The notes under the pieces were generated by a model that worked only from the letters and a program-made list of their open reading frames with translations, did no database searches and was not told the origin of the DNA. A DNA stretch of 64,000 nucleotides from NCBI GenBank assembly GCA_007844125.1, contig CM017557.1, positions 59,487,514 to 59,551,513 on the forward strand, in the 5' to 3' direction. Positions 61,085 through 64,000 of this stretch are shown here, piece by piece; within the stretch, counting starts at the first letter, position 1; each line of letters begins with the position of its first letter. This stretch comes from Sinonovacula constricta. Its lineage: Eukaryota; Mollusca; Bivalvia; Cardiida; Solecurtidae. The position numbers and the translations under genes were made by a program.

Positions 61085-64000
61085 ATGTCGAGCAGAAAAA
61101 GAAAACGAGATGTGGATGATGAACCTCATAAAGCTTCGAAAACAGAACTTGGATTTACGTGTGATAACTGTTCGAAAAGTTTTAGTTTGAAGCAAAACTT
61201 AATTCGACATGTGTTAACCCATACATCATTCTACAAACGTGAACTCTGCGATCAAAAGTTTAAAAGGAGTGACGTTTTACAAAAGCATATGCGGAGAAAG
61301 CATCAACAAGGTGGTGATGTGGTTAAAACAAAAAAGACACACTTACGAATAACTCTTAATCCTACATCCACTGCGAACAAAGAAACACTTGATGATTTAC
61401 ACACATCTATTCCGGACGACGCTGTATCAGTGGATAGAGACCATGATTACGCTCAAACATCTCCAACATCCGAAACTAGAGACCATGATTATGCCACACC
61501 ATCATCCACCAATCATCCATCGTCAGAGAATAGAGATCATGATTATGCTCAACCCTCGTCTGTACATGCTTCCTCATCTGAAAACAGAGACCACGATTAT
61601 GTTCAATCATCTTCAGCAGAAAACAGAGGTAATGATAGCCATCACCATAGACAATCAACGGAGACGGCAATAAATCAGACAATTCCAGATCATACTATTT
61701 TCCCAAACAACAATGAAAAATATGACATGTTGATATTTTTCGGAAATGTGAGATCTACTGTGAAAAACATTTTAAGGACAAGAATATCACGAACTGGAAT
61801 TAAGTGGTACTTAAGTATACAAGTAGAATTGGATAAGCATTAAGATGAAACAGCGATTGCAAGACCACATTTTAGGGGGAGAACATATACGACGTTAAAT
61901 AATGATACATTCAGTGAACATGATCTTAATGAAAATTTTCAAAAGATGTTTGAAAGTTTTGAAAAATATATACGAGAATCTTCAGGGTGGGTTTTAAAGA
62001 AAATACTTAAATTAATTATCCACACTGTTAAGTATGCACCTCTTTCGGGTTCGAGTTTTATGGAGTTACCCAAGCAATTACGACATTCACAAAGTTTATT
62101 AAATATTCGGAATTTAGACCAGAAATGGTTTTTATGGAGTTGTCTTGCTTCCCTACACCCCTCTGATTCTCCTCTGGTAAGTGATTATGAGCCTTTCGAG
62201 CATGAGCTGAATATGAAGGGAATTTCCTACCCTGTTTCCATAAAACAAATTAATTTATTTGAAAACCAGAATCCATCCATATCTGTCAATGTGTTCTCTT
62301 TTGAAGAGAATGGTGTAATACCATTGCGTATTACCAGAGAAAAAGATAGGTTGCATCACATAAATTTAGGTTTTTTTTTACAATCTGAGAAGACTTCTCA
62401 TTATGTTTTAATTAAAGATCTTAATTCATTTTTTATCTAGTCAGAGAAAAAGCAAAAGAAAATACCATTACTGTCATTACTGTCTACATGGTTTTGTTGA
62501 TAAAGCTTTGCTCAATACTCACATACCTTATTGCCAAGTTCATGGAGAACAGAAAATCGAACAACCATCACCAGAAAACAGGTTTCTTAAGTTTAAGGAC
62601 TTTGAAAAAAACGTTGCGTGTTCCCTGTCATCTATGCTGATTTTGAGACATTAAATAAACCATTTAATGACAATCATCATGGTTCTACATTAAAGACCCA
62701 ATTATTAGAACCCTGCCCTTTTGTTTACAAAGTTATTTCTACTGATCCTGAATTTAAGTAAGAGACAGTTGTCTACAGAGGGCATGACGCCTCCAAAGTG
62801 TTATTAGAAAGACTTTTAAAAGAAAGTTATGAAATAGGCGAACGGTTAAAAAACATTAAACCATTAATTTTAACCCCTGAAGAAGAAATGTCTTTCCAGA
62901 TGACAAATACATGTTGTTTGTGTAAAAAGGAAATCTTAAGCACACAGAAAAAACATAGGCATCATGAGCATACCATTGGTTCCTACATTGGAGCCGCCCA
63001 TGAAAACTGTAATTTACAATGCAAACAGGTCCATTTTATTTCTGTTGTTTTTCATAACTTAAAAACTTTGATTCCCATCTGCTATGTCAAAGCATCGGGA
63101 CTTTTAAATCACATGAAGTCCAACTCATTCCACAAACCATGGAAAAGTACATAAGTTTTAGTCTTGGAAAACTCAGATTTATTGATTCCTTTGCATTTCT
63201 ACCCTCTTCGTTGAGTGATTTAGTTGAAAACTTAGCGCAGGATGGATTGGGTAGTTTTGTCCATTTTCACAATGAAATTAGAGATCATTCAAACCTATTG
63301 CTAAGAAAAAGTGTTTATCCCTATGAATACATGTCATCATGGGAAAGATTTGGTGAAACACATCTACCACCTCAAAGTCAGTTTTACAGTTCACTCACCA
63401 AAGAAACTATTTCAGATCAGGAGTATGAGCACGTTCAAAATGTCTTCAATAAATGTGGATGTAAAAACCTTGGAGATTATCATGACTTGTACATGAAAAC
63501 AGATGTGCTAATGCTGGCAGATGTCTTTGAAAATTTTCGGAACGTATCTCGAAATTGTTATGATTTGGATCCATGCCACTTTTTTACAAGCCCAGGATTG
63601 AGTTGGCAGGCTATGCTAAAGATGACTAGTGTTACATTAGAGTTGATGACAGATATAGATCAGATTCTCTTTGTTGAAAAAGTGTGCGTGGCGGTTTGAG
63701 TCAGGTTTGTAAGCGCTATGTGAAAGCAAATAACCCTTATTTGGAAGACTATGACTCTTCTGAGGAAAATTCTTACTTGGTATATTACGATGTCAATAAC
63801 CTCTATGGATTTTCTATGTCTGAAAGTCTGCCCATCGGTGAATTTCGATTTCTAAATGAGAATGAAATTACATCCTTTGATGTTATGAATGTATCAGAGG
63901 ATGGATCTATGGGGTATATGTTAGAGGCGGATTTAGATTATCCATCACATTTACATGATAAACATAATGATTTCCCTTTGGCACCCGAACGAAAATTTGT
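61085..64000 (+). pseudogene. Zinc-finger-headed protein-primed DNA polymerase B, Polinton (runs off the window)
   Basis: From ATG at 61,085: a basic RKRKR stretch, a C2H2 finger (CDNC...LIRHVLTH) and a second, degenerate one (ELCDQKF...HMRRKH). Next comes a linker with four RDHDY repeats, then the polymerase N-terminal region. An in-frame TAA stands at 61,841-61,843 and another at about 62,761. Frame changes fall at homopolymers (62,429 T6, 62,605 A7, 63,061 A5, 63,677 A5). Polymerase landmarks: SGWVLKKIL, LNIRNLDQKWFLWS, a C2HC finger (YCHYCLHGF), YADFET (exonuclease I), CNLQCK, DYHDLYMKTDVLMLADVF (exonuclease III), SPGLSWQAML and VYYDVNNLYG (polymerase motif A). It replicates the element using a protein primer. 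The remaining motifs lie beyond 64,000. Confidence 0.8.

Larger units (their letters stand above)
50982..64000 (+). mobile_element. Polinton/Maverick (adintovirus-like) element, left part
   Basis: All genes run in one direction and include the full Polinton hallmark set: RVE integrase with chromodomain-like tail, adenain-like protease, FtsK/A32-type packaging ATPase, capsid proteins and protein-primed DNA polymerase B. Adjacent genes overlap by ATGA or TAATG. The right end lies beyond the window, and the left end and its terminal inverted repeat are not located. The MAQAQ-BIR pair at the left may belong to the element or to flanking DNA, since an inverted copy at 30-31 kb occurs without other Polinton genes. 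Confidence 0.85.

Noticed and set aside
60755..61195. 146-codon open frame on minus
   Set aside because: Antisense to the Polinton small charged protein and polymerase head, which are supported by overlap structure and motifs.

Overview
The window is animal nuclear DNA: AT-rich, with spliced genes carrying GT..AG introns, tRNA-derived SINEs, minisatellites, long CA/TA microsatellites and several classes of DNA transposon. The repeat types (arrays rich in TGACCTTGACC, tRNA-headed SINEs, Polinton, Ginger-type and THAP/P-type genes) suggest a marine invertebrate, most likely a bivalve mollusc. That is an inference; there is no taxonomic marker gene here.

Layout. 1.2-3.4 kb (minus): a three-exon gene for the C-terminal part of a P-element/THAP-type transposase. 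3.8-5.3 kb: a 1.5-kb Helitron-like repeat. 8.4-13.0 kb (plus): at least four exons encoding a gypsy/Ginger-type integrase fused to a Ulp1-type cysteine protease and a PHD finger. 14.6-18.4 kb: a 23-bp minisatellite followed by a 59-bp satellite. 18.4-22.3 kb: dispersed repeats and a 168-bp tandem array. 23.1-26.0 kb (minus): a THAP-domain gene. 24-30 kb: further tandem arrays. 30.3-35.5 kb (minus) and 45.6-54.9 kb (plus): an inverted segmental duplication carrying a tryptophan/arginine-repeat secreted-peptide gene followed by an ORF pair (MAQAQ protein, then a BIR/IAP protein). 39.4-41.2 kb, between the two arms: a five-exon gene for an 83-residue acylated protein that looks like a small membrane A-kinase anchoring protein, with two CRE palindromes upstream. 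50.98 kb to the right edge: a Polinton/Maverick (adintovirus-like) element, all genes on plus.

The Polinton genes in order are: MAQAQ protein and BIR protein (possibly accessory genes), two paralogous Cys/His proteins, integrase, a minor virion protein, a small GG-motif protein, a capsid protein, an adenain-like protease, a packaging ATPase, a small basic protein, a small charged protein, and a zinc-finger/protein-primed DNA polymerase that runs off the window. Starts and stops overlap (ATGA, TAATG), as in compact viral genomes. Most core genes carry frameshifts, and most of those lie in A or T homopolymers, so the element is either decaying or affected by indel errors in the assembly. The BIR gene is independently broken by a tandem pair of the same Helitron-like repeat found at 3.8 kb.

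The least expected content is the W/R-repeat secreted peptide gene pair, the candidate PKA-anchoring gene, and the duplicated MAQAQ-BIR cassette.
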